Assembly (NCBI RefSeq): GCF_026930145.1
Contig: NZ_JANHOJ010000004.1
Span: 1 to 64,000 of the forward strand
Direction: 5' to 3'
DNA length: 64,000 nt
Origin: Bartonella sp. A05
Lineage (GTDB): Bacteria; Pseudomonadota; Alphaproteobacteria; Rhizobiales; Rhizobiaceae
The notes beneath the pieces are model-generated. The model searched no databases. It had not been told where the DNA came from and was given only the letters and a program-made list of their open reading frames with translations. The position numbers and the translations under genes were made by a program. How positions within the stretch are numbered: the stretch's first letter is position 1; every line of letters starts with the position of its first letter. Shown here in pieces: positions 40,653 to 51,654 of the stretch.

Positions 40653-42923
40653 ATGTCAAATTATAAAGTTAATGTTCGTACATCAATAGGAAGTTGGTTA
40701 AAACGGAAAAATTTAGGCCTGATGCGCCAAGGTAATCCCTCTATTATTGATGCCACCAATAATAGAAACTATAACGAAAAAAACATTTCTCTCTTCACTC
40801 CTTTAAAAGGGACAGTAATTGTTTTCTGGGAATGGCTGATAGATTGCATAAGAAAGGAAATTTCTTTTGGACTGCTTTTTTTATTGATTTTAGTTTTTTT
40901 TGCCACGGGCATTATTTTTTATTTTAGTTTAGATCAAGAACCAAGTTGGAATCAATTTTTTGTAACAGCGAGTATTTTTTTTGGAATATTGTGTGCGTTC
41001 CGCCGTTATCGAGGAATAAGATTCATAGCGGGTTTTTTATTATGTGTTGTATTGGGCGCATTGGCAGCAAAAATAGAAACATGGCATTTGTCTACATCAA
41101 TGTTGGATAGCGATGTTTTCACGACATTAACAGGGCGTATTGTTTCTATTGAAACAATGGAAAAAGGAGGATTTCGTTTAAATGTAGATGTTCTTAAAAC
41201 AGAAAAGCCAGCTTTGGATCATGGGCCTGATCGTGTTCGTCTAGTGGCAAAACATTTACCAAATGGATTGGTTGCAGGTGATGGGTTATATGGAAAGGTA
41301 GGGCTTCGTGCATTATCTGGCTCAGTTTATCCAGGGAGTTATGATTTTAGTTTTCATAATTATTTTAAAGGAATTGGTGCTCAGGGAATGTATTTAGGCA
41401 AACCAGTTAAGATATCAGTTCCACAGCCTGATACGATATTGGGTATAGCCTCACAGAAAATTGAAAATTTACGGATGAAAATGACACAAAGAATTCTTAC
41501 GGGGATTGGAGGGAAAGCGGGTGATGTTTCTGCTGCTTTAATAACCGGAGAGCGAAGTGGTATTTCAAATGATACCAATGAGGCGTTGCGTAAATCTGGA
41601 TTAGCACATGTCTTATCAATATCAGGTTTGCATATGGTTTTGCTTAGCGGTATGGTTTTCATTGTTATTCGTAGTTTTTTTGCACTTTTTCCAGTTGTTT
41701 CATCCTATTATTCCGCTAAAAAATTTGCTGCCATTGTAGCATTAATAATTACGGCTTTTTATTTAGTGTTATCTGGTGCAGCTATAGCTGCACAAAGAAG
41801 TTTTGTGATGATTGCAGTGATGTTGTTTGCTATATTATGCAATCGTTCTTCTTTAACAATGCGCAACTTCGCTATTGCGGGTTTAATAACGTTGGCTATT
41901 CGTCCACATGAAATATTGAACCCCGGTTTTCAAATGTCCTTTTCTGCAACTGCGGCTTTGATCGCTGCTTTTGGCTGGTGGAATGAAAAGCGATCTCTTG
42001 ATATAGGAAAAACAACACCGTCTTATGTTGGAGGTGGAGTGTTGCGTTTTGCTTTCTTATCAGTTGCTTCAACTTGCGCATCGTCGCTGGTAGCAGGCTC
42101 TGCCAGTGGAATTTACGCTGCGTATCATTTTTCTAATGTAGCATCTCTCGGCATTGTGAGTAACGTTTTAGCTTTGCCTATTATCTCAATTGTCATTATG
42201 CCATTTGGGTTGATGGCAGCATTTGCAATGCTTTTTGGGCTAGAGTGGTTGCCGCTACAGATTATGGGTTTTAGTGTCAATCTTGTGATTAAAATTGCTC
42301 ATACTATAACGGCTATCTCTCCTGTTTTAAATCCTGGATTTATGCCGTTATCTGCATTAGTTTTATTAAGCATAGGTTTAGTAGGCTTGACTTTTTTTAT
42401 AACGCCTATCCGATATTTTTTTAGTATCTTTATTTTTTTGGGTATTTTTGTGTGTGTTACGCATTCACCTGTACAATTAATCATAGCAGATAATATGAGT
42501 CTCGTAGGCGTTATCAATGAGAAAAAATTATATATTGATCGTTTTTATGCTTCTAAGTTTACGACATCCATATGGAAAAAATCATTGAGCATAGACCAGA
42601 CCATTAAACCCTCAAAAAGTGGCCCTCCATTGAATGAACAATTTGTTTGTGACGATAATGTTTGTAAAGCTTTATTAGAAAATGGATTAAAGGTTGCTGT
42701 TTTACGCGGGGATACAGATCAATGTATAAAATCTGATATTATGATTAGAACATCTGCAGCTCGTTATGAAAGATGTAACGAAACTGCACCGATAACATTC
42801 ACACCTCAACAACTGTTGTCACGAGGAAGTGTCATGATGACTAAAAATAAAAAAGTTATTTGGTCATCTCAAGGTTTCCATAGACCATGGAACATGCATA
42901 AACAAAGTTCGCAAAAGTTATAA
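40653..42923 (+). CDS. comEC: ComEC/Rec2-family membrane protein
   Basis: A 756-residue polytopic protein. The N-terminal part has membrane helices and a DUF4131-like domain (TTLTGRIVSIETMEKGGFRL, and SVYPGSYDFSFHNYFKGIG). The central competence domain carries ALITGERSGISNDTNEALR and the hallmark VLSISGLHMVLLSG. The last 150 residues do not show the metallo-beta-lactamase motifs of the longest ComEC forms, which is common in this lineage. In competent bacteria ComEC is the DNA channel of the inner membrane; whether this one takes up DNA is unknown. Confidence 0.9.
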   Translation: MSNYKVNVRTSIGSWLKRKNLGLMRQGNPSIIDATNNRNYNEKNISLFTPLKGTVIVFWEWLIDCIRKEISFGLLFLLILVFFATGIIFYFSLDQEPSWNQFFVTASIFFGILCAFRRYRGIRFIAGFLLCVVLGALAAKIETWHLSTSMLDSDVFTTLTGRIVSIETMEKGGFRLNVDVLKTEKPALDHGPDRVRLVAKHLPNGLVAGDGLYGKVGLRALSGSVYPGSYDFSFHNYFKGIGAQGMYLGKPVKISVPQPDTILGIASQKIENLRMKMTQRILTGIGGKAGDVSAALITGERSGISNDTNEALRKSGLAHVLSISGLHMVLLSGMVFIVIRSFFALFPVVSSYYSAKKFAAIVALIITAFYLVLSGAAIAAQRSFVMIAVMLFAILCNRSSLTMRNFAIAGLITLAIRPHEILNPGFQMSFSATAALIAAFGWWNEKRSLDIGKTTPSYVGGGVLRFAFLSVASTCASSLVAGSASGIYAAYHFSNVASLGIVSNVLALPIISIVIMPFGLMAAFAMLFGLEWLPLQIMGFSVNLVIKIAHTITAISPVLNPGFMPLSALVLLSIGLVGLTFFITPIRYFFSIFIFLGIFVCVTHSPVQLIIADNMSLVGVINEKKLYIDRFYASKFTTSIWKKSLSIDQTIKPSKSGPPLNEQFVCDDNVCKALLENGLKVAVLRGDTDQCIKSDIMIRTSAARYERCNETAPITFTPQQLLSRGSVMMTKNKKVIWSSQGFHRPWNMHKQSSQKL

Positions 42924-43082
42924 CTCATGACACTAAGATGATATAATCCAACGCGCTAGAAAATACAGTTATATTCTATAAAAAAATAACTGTATTCTAA
43001 GTTTTTAAAATCCAAAGCCCTATATTTTTAAAATATATTCATACGGTAGCTAAATTTTATGAATAAGATGTATAACACAATT

Positions 43083-43565
43083 TTACTTTGAATCAGAAAT
43101 ATCTGCATTAAGCTGGCTATATCTTTCTTCTCCAATTGTGTTAAGAAGTTGTAGCTGGGTTTCAAGGAAATCAATGTGATTTTCTTCATCTTCGAGTAGC
43201 TCATCAAACAATTTCTTTGACACGTGATCTGAAAGTTTAGCGCAAATCTCACGGGATTTTAGGTACAGTTCCCGAGCATCATATTCACTCGCAAGATCGC
43301 ATTCTAGAATCTCTCTCAGGTTTTGCCCAATGCGCAATGGCGCAAGAGTTTGGAGATTAGGACGCCCTTCTAGAAAAATAATGCGCTTAACAATTTTATC
43401 CACGTGCAGCATTTCTTCTAGAGATTCTTTATGCTCTATTTTAGCTAATTTTGCATAACCCCAGTTTTCTATTAGGCAAGAATGCAGCAAATATTGATTA
43501 ACGGCGCTAAGTTCAAGTGCAAGGGCTGCGTTGAATTGCTCAATAATTGTTGGATGGCCTTTCAT
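43083..43565 (-). CDS. bfr: Bacterioferritin
   Basis: A 160-residue four-helix ferritin. With the start at ATG 43565 ([11 protein letters not shown]), supported by GGAGAGA upstream, residues fall exactly on canonical numbers. The ferroxidase ligands are E18, E51, H54, E94, E127 and H130. The haem-binding methionine is M52. An in-frame ATG at 43583 overlaps the Shine-Dalgarno and is less likely. It stores iron in a 24-mer shell and protects from Fenton chemistry, relevant for a blood-associated lifestyle. Confidence 0.96.
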   Translation of the reverse strand: MKGHPTIIEQFNAALALELSAVNQYLLHSCLIENWGYAKLAKIEHKESLEEMLHVDKIVKRIIFLEGRPNLQTLAPLRIGQNLREILECDLASEYDARELYLKSREICAKLSDHVSKKLFDELLEDEENHIDFLETQLQLLNTIGEERYSQLNADISDSK

Positions 43566-43999
43566 AGTATTTGATCTCTCCATATTCTTTAATGCGTAAA
43601 CATAATCAAAATTAAGAGGTAATCTGCCATTTTTTTAGGCTACACCTAAGCATTTGCCTCACTATTCCTCTCAGTTTATCAATTTTATCGAAAATAATCA
43701 ATTGTTAACAATTTCTTCTAGGAAAAAACAGACGATTTTTGGGGAAACTTACAAACTTAATAATTTTGTAGGATCATTTAGCATAAATTTTTATTATTAA
43801 GGATCAGAGCTAAAACTACTTATCAAGTATGGAAATATAAATAAATTTTACAAAGAGGTATAATTTTTAATCATTGTACTTTATAATCGATGTTTTTTGT
43901 GCTTGAAGATGGTGAATAAATTTTGTGGTGAATTGAAAATTTTTTGATCAATCAATTCATAATTAATATTACTTGATTGATAAAAGGATAAAGTGATTC
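43566..43999. other. Spacer between divergent bfr and rpiA
   Basis: No gene is visible. The region should contain the bfr promoter on the minus strand and the rpiA promoter on the plus strand. A perfect nine-base inverted repeat lies just before the rpiA ribosome binding site. Confidence 0.5.
43947..43981 (+). promoter_or_regulatory. Inverted repeat just upstream of rpiA
   Basis: ATCAATCAA (43947-43955) and TTGATTGAT (43973-43981) form a perfect nine-base inverted repeat with a 17-base loop. It ends four bases before AAAGG of the rpiA ribosome binding region. It could be an operator or an RNA hairpin; sequence alone cannot decide. Confidence 0.35.
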
Positions 44000-44695
44000 A
44001 TGAATGTTCATGAACTAAAAAAGATGTCTGCTGCTAAAGCGCTTGAGTTTGTTCAAGATGATATGCGGCTGGGTATAGGTAGTGGTTCTACAGTCAATGA
44101 ATTTATTCGCCTTCTTGGTGAACGTGTCGCAAGTGGTTTACGTGTCATTGGTGTTGCTACTTCACATTATTCTGAGCAGTTATGTTGCAAGTTTGGAGTT
44201 CCTATCACTACTTTAGAACAGATGCCTGAACTCGATCTTTCTATTGATGGAGCTGATGAAATTGGTCCCCAAATGGCCTTAATTAAAGGGGGGGGGGGAG
44301 CATTATTGCGTGAAAAAATTGTGGCCGCAGCATCTCGTTCTATGCTTATTATTGCTGATGAAACGAAGATGGTCAAAACACTTGGTGCTTTTGCTTTGCC
44401 AATTGAGGTTGATTCGTTTGGTATAAGTGCTACGCGTAGAGCCATTGAAAGAGTGGCTTATAGCCTAGGGCTTTCGGGAGAAATTTCATTGCGAATGAAT
44501 GGTAAAAATCCCTTTGAAACGGATGGTGGGCATTTTATTTTTGATGCATCTTGGGGGTGCATTTTGCAGCCAAGATTATTGTCTAGTGCATTGTTGGAAG
44601 TTCCGGGTGTTATTGAGCACGGTCTTTTTTTGGGATTAGCTTCACGCTCAATTATAGCGATGGCTGATGGTCAAATAAAAGTTTTAGAACTTTAA
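44000..44695 (+). CDS. rpiA: Ribose-5-phosphate isomerase A
   Basis: A 231-residue RpiA that interconverts ribose 5-phosphate and ribulose 5-phosphate. Motifs are [13 protein letters not shown], the substrate-loop [34 protein letters not shown] and [14 protein letters not shown]. The conserved four-glycine loop is encoded by an uninterrupted run of 11 G (44288-44298), a likely slippage hot spot, but the frame here is correct. Confidence 0.96.
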   Translation: MNVHELKKMSAAKALEFVQDDMRLGIGSGSTVNEFIRLLGERVASGLRVIGVATSHYSEQLCCKFGVPITTLEQMPELDLSIDGADEIGPQMALIKGGGGALLREKIVAAASRSMLIIADETKMVKTLGAFALPIEVDSFGISATRRAIERVAYSLGLSGEISLRMNGKNPFETDGGHFIFDASWGCILQPRLLSSALLEVPGVIEHGLFLGLASRSIIAMADGQIKVLEL

Positions 44696-44777
44696 ATTAT
44701 TGTAAATAATTATAAGAGTTGTGAATTTTGAATAAAATATAAATTTAGGTTACAACAATTATGGGAGTAATTATTGA

Positions 44778-45335
44778 ATGAGAGGGATTTTTTCTTTTCA
44801 GAAATTTGTGATATTATTAGGTTCCGTTGCTGTTTTAGTTGTGCATATTGGAATGGCTCATGCACAAGATGTAAGCGATCAACATCTAGAAGCAGCTAAA
44901 AGAGTGATTGACGCCATCCACGCAACCGATCAATTTGATAATTTTTTACCTATGGTTGCGCGTGATCTCAAAAATGAATTAACTGGTGATGATCCAAATT
45001 TGGCAGCAGATATTGCTGAGATTGTTGACAAACAAGTACTCGCTTTTACTAAACGGCGCTCTGGCTTAGAAAAAGAAGTTGCTCGTGTGTACGCAGAACA
45101 TTTTAGCCAGACAGAACTGGAAACAATAACAATATTTTATAGTTCTGATGTTGGTAAAAAATTTTTGAAGGAAGTTCCAAGTGTTGCTCGAGATGTTTAT
45201 TCTGTATTTGATGTATGGAAATCGGCTGTGATGCAGGATCTTATGAAAAATATAGAAAAAGAGATGTCTAAGACACTTAAATTGAACAAATCTGCTACTC
45301 CTATACCATCTGGCTCTCGAGCGTATTCGAAATAA
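44778..45335 (+). CDS. DUF2059-like exported protein
   Basis: A 185-residue protein with an N-terminal signal peptide (FVILLGSVAVLVVHIGMAHA, cleavage near residue 29). The mature part is helical. The DUF2059-type core is LEKEVARVYAEHFSQTELET, ITIFYSSDVGKKFLKEVPSV. It is probably periplasmic. The family's function is unknown. It lies between rpiA and gor in the same direction, with an 82-base gap after rpiA; co-transcription with rpiA is possible. Confidence 0.82.
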   Translation: MRGIFSFQKFVILLGSVAVLVVHIGMAHAQDVSDQHLEAAKRVIDAIHATDQFDNFLPMVARDLKNELTGDDPNLAADIAEIVDKQVLAFTKRRSGLEKEVARVYAEHFSQTELETITIFYSSDVGKKFLKEVPSVARDVYSVFDVWKSAVMQDLMKNIEKEMSKTLKLNKSATPIPSGSRAYSK

Positions 45336-45561
45336 GCTGCTTAATTCAATAAAATAGCCTGATTATTATTGTCATGTAAATAAAAGATTCTTTCTTGTTT
45401 TTTTAATGGTGGTTTTCTGCCATTTTTTTAAGAGAGATTAGTTTTTTAGTAGTGTAGTGTTTATCCAAAAACAATAATTTTTGAAACTAAGCAAGAATTT
45501 TTATTGAGTGATGAATAATAATGGCTTGTACGATGCTGAATATGTGCGAAGGGGGGCTTTA

Positions 45562-46950
45562 GTGTCTTTTGACTTTGATTTATTTGTTATTGGGAGTGGT
45601 TCCGGCGGAGTACGTTCTGCTCGTCTTGCTGGTGGTCTCGGTAAGCGTGTAGCTATAGCGGAAGAGTATCGTATAGGGGGTACTTGTGTTATTCGCGGTT
45701 GTGTGCCTAAAAAACTGTTTGTTTATGCGTCACAATATGCACGAGAGTTCAGTAAGAGTATAGGTTTTGGGTGGAAATACACTGATCCAGTGTTTAGTTG
45801 GGAAAGATTAGTTGCGGCTAAAGATAAAGAAATATTAAGATTGGAGGGACTTTATCGCAACACATTGAAAAATAATAATGTTCATGTGTATGAAAGTCGT
45901 GCTGTCTTTGTGGATGAGCATACCTTAGAGCTTTCTGCAACAGGTGAACGAGTAAAAGCAGAAAAAATTTTGATTGCGACGGGAGCAAAAACTGCACAAA
46001 ATATTGCGATAGAAGGAATCGATTTATGTCTTACTTCCAATGAAATTTTTGATCTTAAAGAATTACCAAAATCAATAGTCATTGTTGGTGGTGGTTATAT
46101 TGGTGTTGAATTTGCGAATATTTTTCATGAATTAGGTGTAAAAACAACGTTAATCCATCGTGGTGATTTAATTCTTCGTAATTTTGATTATGATTTGCGA
46201 AAATTACTTAGTGATGCAATGGTTGAAAAGGGAATTTCCATTGTATACAGTACAACGGTTTCTCAAGTTAAAACTCAAGGTTATGGCTATGATGTTATTT
46301 TATCGAATGGACAAACTGTCAGTGTTGATAAGGTCATGCTGGCTACGGGACGTGTGCCAAACACAGCAGGTTTAGGACTTGAGCGGGCAGGTGTTCAATT
46401 GAATGAAGCTGGCGCAATTATTGTTGATAAAACAATGACAACGAATATACCTCATATTTGGGCTGTTGGTGATGTAACAGGAAATATTCAACTAACGCCT
46501 TTAGCAATCCATGAGGCAATGTGTTTCGTTAAGACTGCATTTAAGAATATTCCAACTGTACCCGATCGTGATTTGATTGCGACGGCTGTCTTTTCACAGC
46601 CTGAGATTGGAACGGTTGGTCTTTCAGAAGAAGAAGCAATACATCGTCATAAGCATCTTGAAATTTATCGTACTCTATTTCGTCCTATGCGGAATACTCT
46701 TTCTGGTGGTTCGGAAAAAATGTTTATAAAACTTGTTGTTGATGGTGAAAGCCGTGTCGTTGTTGGTGCTCATATTTTAGGAGAGGGCGCTGGAGAGATG
46801 GCACAGCTTATAGGGATCGCGCTCAAAGGAAAATTGACGAAAGATATATTTGATGAAACTATGGCTGTACATCCGACTGCTGCAGAGGAATTGGTAACGA
46901 TGTATGAGCCGAGTTACATATATAAAAATGGAAAGAAACAGGAAAGATAA
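45562..46950 (+). CDS. gor: Glutathione reductase (NADPH)
   Basis: A 462-residue flavoprotein disulfide reductase. The FAD-binding motif is VIGSGSGGVRSARLAGGLG. The redox-active disulfide GGTCVIRGCVPKK is intact. The NADPH-binding motif is IVGGGYIGVEFANIFHELG with downstream HRGD. The C-terminal catalytic histidine is in AVHPTAAEELVT. The frame is open to ATG 45508, but GTG 45562, just after AAGGGGGG, gives the usual family start. It keeps glutathione reduced. Confidence 0.95.
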   Translation: MSFDFDLFVIGSGSGGVRSARLAGGLGKRVAIAEEYRIGGTCVIRGCVPKKLFVYASQYAREFSKSIGFGWKYTDPVFSWERLVAAKDKEILRLEGLYRNTLKNNNVHVYESRAVFVDEHTLELSATGERVKAEKILIATGAKTAQNIAIEGIDLCLTSNEIFDLKELPKSIVIVGGGYIGVEFANIFHELGVKTTLIHRGDLILRNFDYDLRKLLSDAMVEKGISIVYSTTVSQVKTQGYGYDVILSNGQTVSVDKVMLATGRVPNTAGLGLERAGVQLNEAGAIIVDKTMTTNIPHIWAVGDVTGNIQLTPLAIHEAMCFVKTAFKNIPTVPDRDLIATAVFSQPEIGTVGLSEEEAIHRHKHLEIYRTLFRPMRNTLSGGSEKMFIKLVVDGESRVVVGAHILGEGAGEMAQLIGIALKGKLTKDIFDETMAVHPTAAEELVTMYEPSYIYKNGKKQER

Positions 46951-47026
46951 ATGGCGGATGTGATAATAAAAAACAAGATTTTCTCTATTATAAGCTGCGT
47001 GGATAAGCTGCTCTAGAGAGAATACG

Positions 47027-48385
47027 ATGATGCGAAAATGGACGCCTGACTCGTGGAGAGAAAGGCCAATTGAACAAGTCCCAGCTTACCCAGATCAGTC
47101 TATGTTAGCGAGTGTTGAAGGAAAGCTGCGCAAGTATCCTCCACTTGTTTTTGCTGGTGAAGTGCGTGATTTGAAAAATGCATTAACAGCAGTTACAGAG
47201 GGGCAGGCGTTTTTGTTGCAAGGTGGTGATTGCGCAGAAAGCTTTGCGGAACACGAAGCTGATAATATCCGAGATTTTTTTCGTGTATTTTTGCAAATGG
47301 CAATAGTTTTAACATTTGGTAGTTTTAAACCAGTTGTTAAAGTTGGTCGTATTGCTGGTCAGTTTGCAAAACCTCGTTCCTCTGAGGTTGAAAGTAAGGG
47401 GAATGAAGAATTGCCTGCTTATAGAGGCGATATTATTAATGGTATTGAATTTAATAAAGATTCTCGTATTCCTGATCCACGACGGATGTTTATGGCTTAT
47501 CGCCAGTCTGCAGCGACACTTAATTTGCTGCGTGCTTTTTCACAGGGAGGCTATGCTAATTTAGAAAATATCCATAAATGGATGCTGGGTTTCATTTCCA
47601 ATAGCCCACAAGGTGAACGTTATGTGTTATTAGCAAAGCGTATTTCTGAAACCATAGATTTTATGCGTTCTATAGGAATTACAGCTAAAACGCATTCTTC
47701 ATTACGTGAGACATCTTTCTATACAAGTCACGAGGCGCTTTTGCTTGGTTATGAAGAGGCTTTGACACGAGTTGATTCAACTTCTGGGGATTGGTATGCA
47801 ACATCTGGTCATATGTTATGGATTGGTGATCGTACGCGTCAGCCTGATCATGCGCATGTTGAATATTGTCGCGGTATTCAAAATCCTATCGGATTGAAAT
47901 GTAGCCCTTTCATGGATCCTGAAGAGCTTTTGCGACTCATTGATATTCTTAATCCTGAAAATGAACCGGGGCGGATTATCCTTATTGTTCGTTTTGGTTA
48001 TGATAAGATTAAGCATTGTCTTCCTAGACTAATCCGCGTAGTTGAGCGTGAGAAGCGTAAAGTTGTATGGTCTTGTGATCCAATGCATGGCAATACAGTT
48101 ATTGCAAATGGTTATAAAACGCGCCCCTTTGAATATATCTTGAAAGAAGTTGAACATTTTTTTTCGATACATCGAGATGAGGGAACTTATCCAGGTGGTA
48201 TCCATATTGAGATGACAGGCCGTAATGTGACTGAATGCACAGGTGGAGCGCACGCTATTTCAGTAGAAGATCTTTCTGATCGTTATCATACCCATTGTGA
48301 TCCGCGCCTGAATGCAGATCAGTCGTTGGAATTAGCTTTTCTTGTTGCTGAGCTTCTTAAGAAGAATCGTGATTCTGAACTGTGA
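47027..48385 (+). CDS. aroG: 3-deoxy-7-phosphoheptulonate synthase, class II
   Basis: A 452-residue class II (plant-type) DAHP synthase, the first enzyme of the shikimate pathway, joining phosphoenolpyruvate and erythrose 4-phosphate. Landmarks are [50 protein letters not shown] and, near the C-terminus, [10 protein letters not shown] and [19 protein letters not shown]. These include the metal-binding Cys, His, Glu and Asp residues. Two in-frame ATG codons begin the frame (47027 and 47030). It lies 76 bases after gor. Confidence 0.96.
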   Translation: MMRKWTPDSWRERPIEQVPAYPDQSMLASVEGKLRKYPPLVFAGEVRDLKNALTAVTEGQAFLLQGGDCAESFAEHEADNIRDFFRVFLQMAIVLTFGSFKPVVKVGRIAGQFAKPRSSEVESKGNEELPAYRGDIINGIEFNKDSRIPDPRRMFMAYRQSAATLNLLRAFSQGGYANLENIHKWMLGFISNSPQGERYVLLAKRISETIDFMRSIGITAKTHSSLRETSFYTSHEALLLGYEEALTRVDSTSGDWYATSGHMLWIGDRTRQPDHAHVEYCRGIQNPIGLKCSPFMDPEELLRLIDILNPENEPGRIILIVRFGYDKIKHCLPRLIRVVEREKRKVVWSCDPMHGNTVIANGYKTRPFEYILKEVEHFFSIHRDEGTYPGGIHIEMTGRNVTECTGGAHAISVEDLSDRYHTHCDPRLNADQSLELAFLVAELLKKNRDSEL

Positions 48386-48520
48386 GCTGTTATTCGTAAG
48401 ATGTTTAAGAAGCAGATCACATAGCATGATTGTTTTATGGTGTTGATAGAGCCAGATACTTTGGGGAAAAGAAATATTTTGATGATTGAAATTGAACTAT
48501 GGTCACGCTAAATTGGTGTA

Positions 48521-50197
48521 ATGGGACAAAGGCTTATAGATAATGATTTTCGAATTGTAGTTGTTCAATTAAATCCTATTGTCGGTGACATTGAAGGAAA
48601 CTTTGCTCTTGCAATAACGGCATATCAGAAGGCTCAAGAATTGAGTGCTGACCTTGTCCTGTTCACTGAGCTTTTTATAAGTTCTTACCCGCCGGAAGAT
48701 CTTGTCCTGAAACCTGCTTTTATAAAAGCATGTGAAGATGCTGTTAAAAAATTAGCGAAGGTGACAAAAAAGGGACCAGGGATTGTTATTGGTGTTCCGC
48801 TAAGGCGTGGTGATGCCATTTATAATGGAGTCGTTCTTCTTGATGATGGGCAAATTATTGCTGAACGCTTAAAGTTTGATTTACCAAATTATTTTGAATT
48901 TGATGAAAAGCGTGTGTTTTCTGCTGGGCCATATCCTGAGCCTATTGTTTATTGTGGGGTGATATTAGGGATTGTAATTTGTGAGGATATTTGGAATGAT
49001 TCCTCTATCTGTGCAGAACTTAAAAATAAGGGAGCTGAAATTATTCTTGTTTTGAATGGGTCTCCTTATTATCGTAATAAAACAGAAAAACGCGCAGATG
49101 TTGTTCGTGTACAAGCTATTCAATCCGGAGTACCAATTATTTATGCTAATCCAATTGGTGGGCAGGATGAATTGGTTTTTGATGGAGGTTCTTTTGCACT
49201 TAATGGACAAGGTAAAATGGCATTTCAAATGAAGCATTTTGAAAGTCATATTGCTTTGAGTCATTGGCAACAAAAATCTACGGGATGGCAGTGTATCTCT
49301 GGTCCTAATGAAGAACTTCTCAATGGATTGGCTGCTGATTATTGCGCTTGTGTTTTAGGTTTAAGAGATTACGTTAATAAAAACTGCTTTAAAGATGTTA
49401 TTCTTGGTCTTTCAGGAGGAATTGATTCAGCTCTTTGTACAGCTATGGCAGTGGATGCTTTGGGGGCTGAAAGGGTGCGCACTGTAATGATGCCTTATCA
49501 TTATACGTCACAGGAATCACTAAAGGATGCTGAGGATTGTGCGCGTCTTTTAGGGTGTCGTTATGAAGTGATACCAATTTTTCAACCTCTTGAGGGTTTT
49601 TTGAATGCACTGGCATCTGTTTTTTCGGAGCTGCAATCTGATGTGACAGAAGAGAATCTTCAAAGTCGTGTACGCGGAACTATTTTAATGGCTCTTTCGA
49701 ATAAGTTTGGGTCAATGGTTGTCACAACAGGTAATAAGTCTGAAATGGCAGTTGGCTATGCAACACTTTATGGTGATATGAACGGGGGGTTTAATCCTAT
49801 TAAAGATGTTTATAAAATGCAGGTTTACGAATTAGCTGAATGGCGTAATAAAAATCATTTGCGGAATTTATTGGGAGCAGAAGGAATTGTTATTCCACAC
49901 AATATTATAGCAAAAGCGCCTTCTGCAGAATTGCGGGATAATCAAAAAGATGAGGATTCTCTTCCTCCTTATCCTGTTTTAGATGATATCTTGCAATCTC
50001 TTGTAGAAGATGACATGAGTGTTTGTGATATTGTTAAACGTGGTCATGTCCGTGAGATGGTTGAGAAAATTGAGAATCTTCTTTATTTAGCTGAATATAA
50101 AAGACAGCAATCCGCGCCTGGTGTAAAAATTAGTCAGAAGAATTTTGGGCGCAGTCGTCGTTACCCTATTACCAACCGTTTTCGCGATAAAAGTTAA
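48521..50197 (+). CDS. nadE: NAD synthetase, glutamine-dependent
   Basis: A 558-residue two-domain enzyme. The N-terminal nitrilase-like glutaminase has its Glu in LVLFTELFISSYPPEDL, Lys in RLKFDLPNYFEFDEKRVF and Cys in GIVICEDIWND. The C-terminal synthetase has the ATP-pyrophosphatase loop LGLSGGIDSALCTAMAVDA and TTGNKSEMAVGYATLYGD. It amidates NaAD to NAD with glutamine nitrogen. gltX2 follows after ten bases, so the two are probably one operon. Confidence 0.97.
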   Translation: MGQRLIDNDFRIVVVQLNPIVGDIEGNFALAITAYQKAQELSADLVLFTELFISSYPPEDLVLKPAFIKACEDAVKKLAKVTKKGPGIVIGVPLRRGDAIYNGVVLLDDGQIIAERLKFDLPNYFEFDEKRVFSAGPYPEPIVYCGVILGIVICEDIWNDSSICAELKNKGAEIILVLNGSPYYRNKTEKRADVVRVQAIQSGVPIIYANPIGGQDELVFDGGSFALNGQGKMAFQMKHFESHIALSHWQQKSTGWQCISGPNEELLNGLAADYCACVLGLRDYVNKNCFKDVILGLSGGIDSALCTAMAVDALGAERVRTVMMPYHYTSQESLKDAEDCARLLGCRYEVIPIFQPLEGFLNALASVFSELQSDVTEENLQSRVRGTILMALSNKFGSMVVTTGNKSEMAVGYATLYGDMNGGFNPIKDVYKMQVYELAEWRNKNHLRNLLGAEGIVIPHNIIAKAPSAELRDNQKDEDSLPPYPVLDDILQSLVEDDMSVCDIVKRGHVREMVEKIENLLYLAEYKRQQSAPGVKISQKNFGRSRRYPITNRFRDKS

Positions 50198-50207
50198 GTA
50201 TTGATTA

Positions 50208-51578
50208 ATGATAAAAGTTCGTTTTGCACCCTCCCCAACAGGTTATATTCATATTGGCAATACCCGTATTGCACTCTTTAATTGGTTTTACGCGCAGGTA
50301 AATAAGGGGGCATTTATACTGCGCTATGATGATACAGATATTGAACGTTCTCAACAAGAGTATATTGATGGTATAGCTGTTGATCTTGAATGGCTTGGTA
50401 TTCAACCGGATGAAATATATTATCAATCTAAACGATTTAGTCGGTATGATGAAGTTGCGGAAACGCTAAAACAGCGTGGTCTTCTTTATCCTTGTTATGA
50501 GACGGTAGAAGAATTGGATCGGCGTCGCAAAATCCAGCTTTCGCGCAAACTTCCCCCTGTTTATGACCGTAACGCGTTAAAATTAACACAAGAAGAGAAG
50601 AGAGCGTTTGAAGCTCAAGGTCGCAAACCCCATTGGCGTTTTCTTTTGCCTAATTTTGACAGTGATCCATTGCAGGCCAAGCGAACAGAAATTTATTGGG
50701 ATGATATGGTAAAGGGAAAGCAGACGATTGATTTGTCTTCTATTTCAGATCCTGTTTTAATTCGTGAAGATGGGAGCTATCTATACACGTTACCTTCCGT
50801 GATTGATGATATAGATATGGCCATTACACATATCATTCGTGGTGATGATCATATTACCAATACAGGTGCTCAGGTTGCTATTTTTAAAGCTCTTAATGCA
50901 AAACTGCCAATTTTTGGCCATATTAATTTATTGACTACGGTTTCAGGAGAAGGGCTTTCAAAAAGGAATAGTGATCTTTCCATTTGCTCTTTACGGAAAG
51001 ATGGTTTTGAATCCATGGCTGTGCAGTGTCTTGCTGTTTTGATTGGGACATCGCAAAATGTGCAAGCCTATCCTAATCAAGCGGCTCTTTTAGAGCATTT
51101 TAATCTTCAAGATACATCAAAATCGGCTGCAAAGTTTGATACTGCTGATCTGCTGACGCTGAATGCTTGTCTTGTTCATGAATTAACTTATGAAGAAGTA
51201 AAGACGCGGCTTGAAAAGCTTTCTATCTGTGGGGAAAAAGCAGAGTATTTTTGGAATGCAATAAAAGGTAATATTGATAAGGTGAATGATGCAGTTTTGT
51301 GGTGGACAATTATTCATGATGACCAGAACTTTGATATCGTTACTCTTGAAGATCGTGTTTTTGTACAACAATCTGCTGATTTATTGCCTGAAGGTGTATT
51401 GAATGATGAAAGTTGGAAAATTTGGACAACGGCATTAAAAGAAAAAACAGGTCGTAAAGGAAAGGCTTTATTTATGCCACTGCGTCAGGCACTCACTGGA
51501 ATGGAATATGGCCCTGAAATGGGAAAACTTTTGCCGCTTTTCGGGCGTGAGAAGATAATACATAGATTGACCGTTTGA
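50208..51578 (+). CDS. gltX2: Glutamyl-tRNA synthetase (second copy)
   Basis: A 456-residue class I synthetase with [20 protein letters not shown] and the KMSKS-type motif [13 protein letters not shown]. It diverges clearly from the copy at 39112-40539, for example [20 protein letters not shown] and a shorter C-terminal anticodon-binding part. Two GltX copies are typical of alphaproteobacteria that make Gln-tRNA by amidation, and the second may prefer tRNA-Gln. The specificity is inferred from the family. Confidence 0.95.
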   Translation: MIKVRFAPSPTGYIHIGNTRIALFNWFYAQVNKGAFILRYDDTDIERSQQEYIDGIAVDLEWLGIQPDEIYYQSKRFSRYDEVAETLKQRGLLYPCYETVEELDRRRKIQLSRKLPPVYDRNALKLTQEEKRAFEAQGRKPHWRFLLPNFDSDPLQAKRTEIYWDDMVKGKQTIDLSSISDPVLIREDGSYLYTLPSVIDDIDMAITHIIRGDDHITNTGAQVAIFKALNAKLPIFGHINLLTTVSGEGLSKRNSDLSICSLRKDGFESMAVQCLAVLIGTSQNVQAYPNQAALLEHFNLQDTSKSAAKFDTADLLTLNACLVHELTYEEVKTRLEKLSICGEKAEYFWNAIKGNIDKVNDAVLWWTIIHDDQNFDIVTLEDRVFVQQSADLLPEGVLNDESWKIWTTALKEKTGRKGKALFMPLRQALTGMEYGPEMGKLLPLFGREKIIHRLTV

Positions 51579-51654
51579 AATGAATGAAAGCAACAAGATT
51601 GACAAAGCTATTTTCTTTAAATCTTGTTGTGTTTCAAATTGTTAAATTTTTGGT

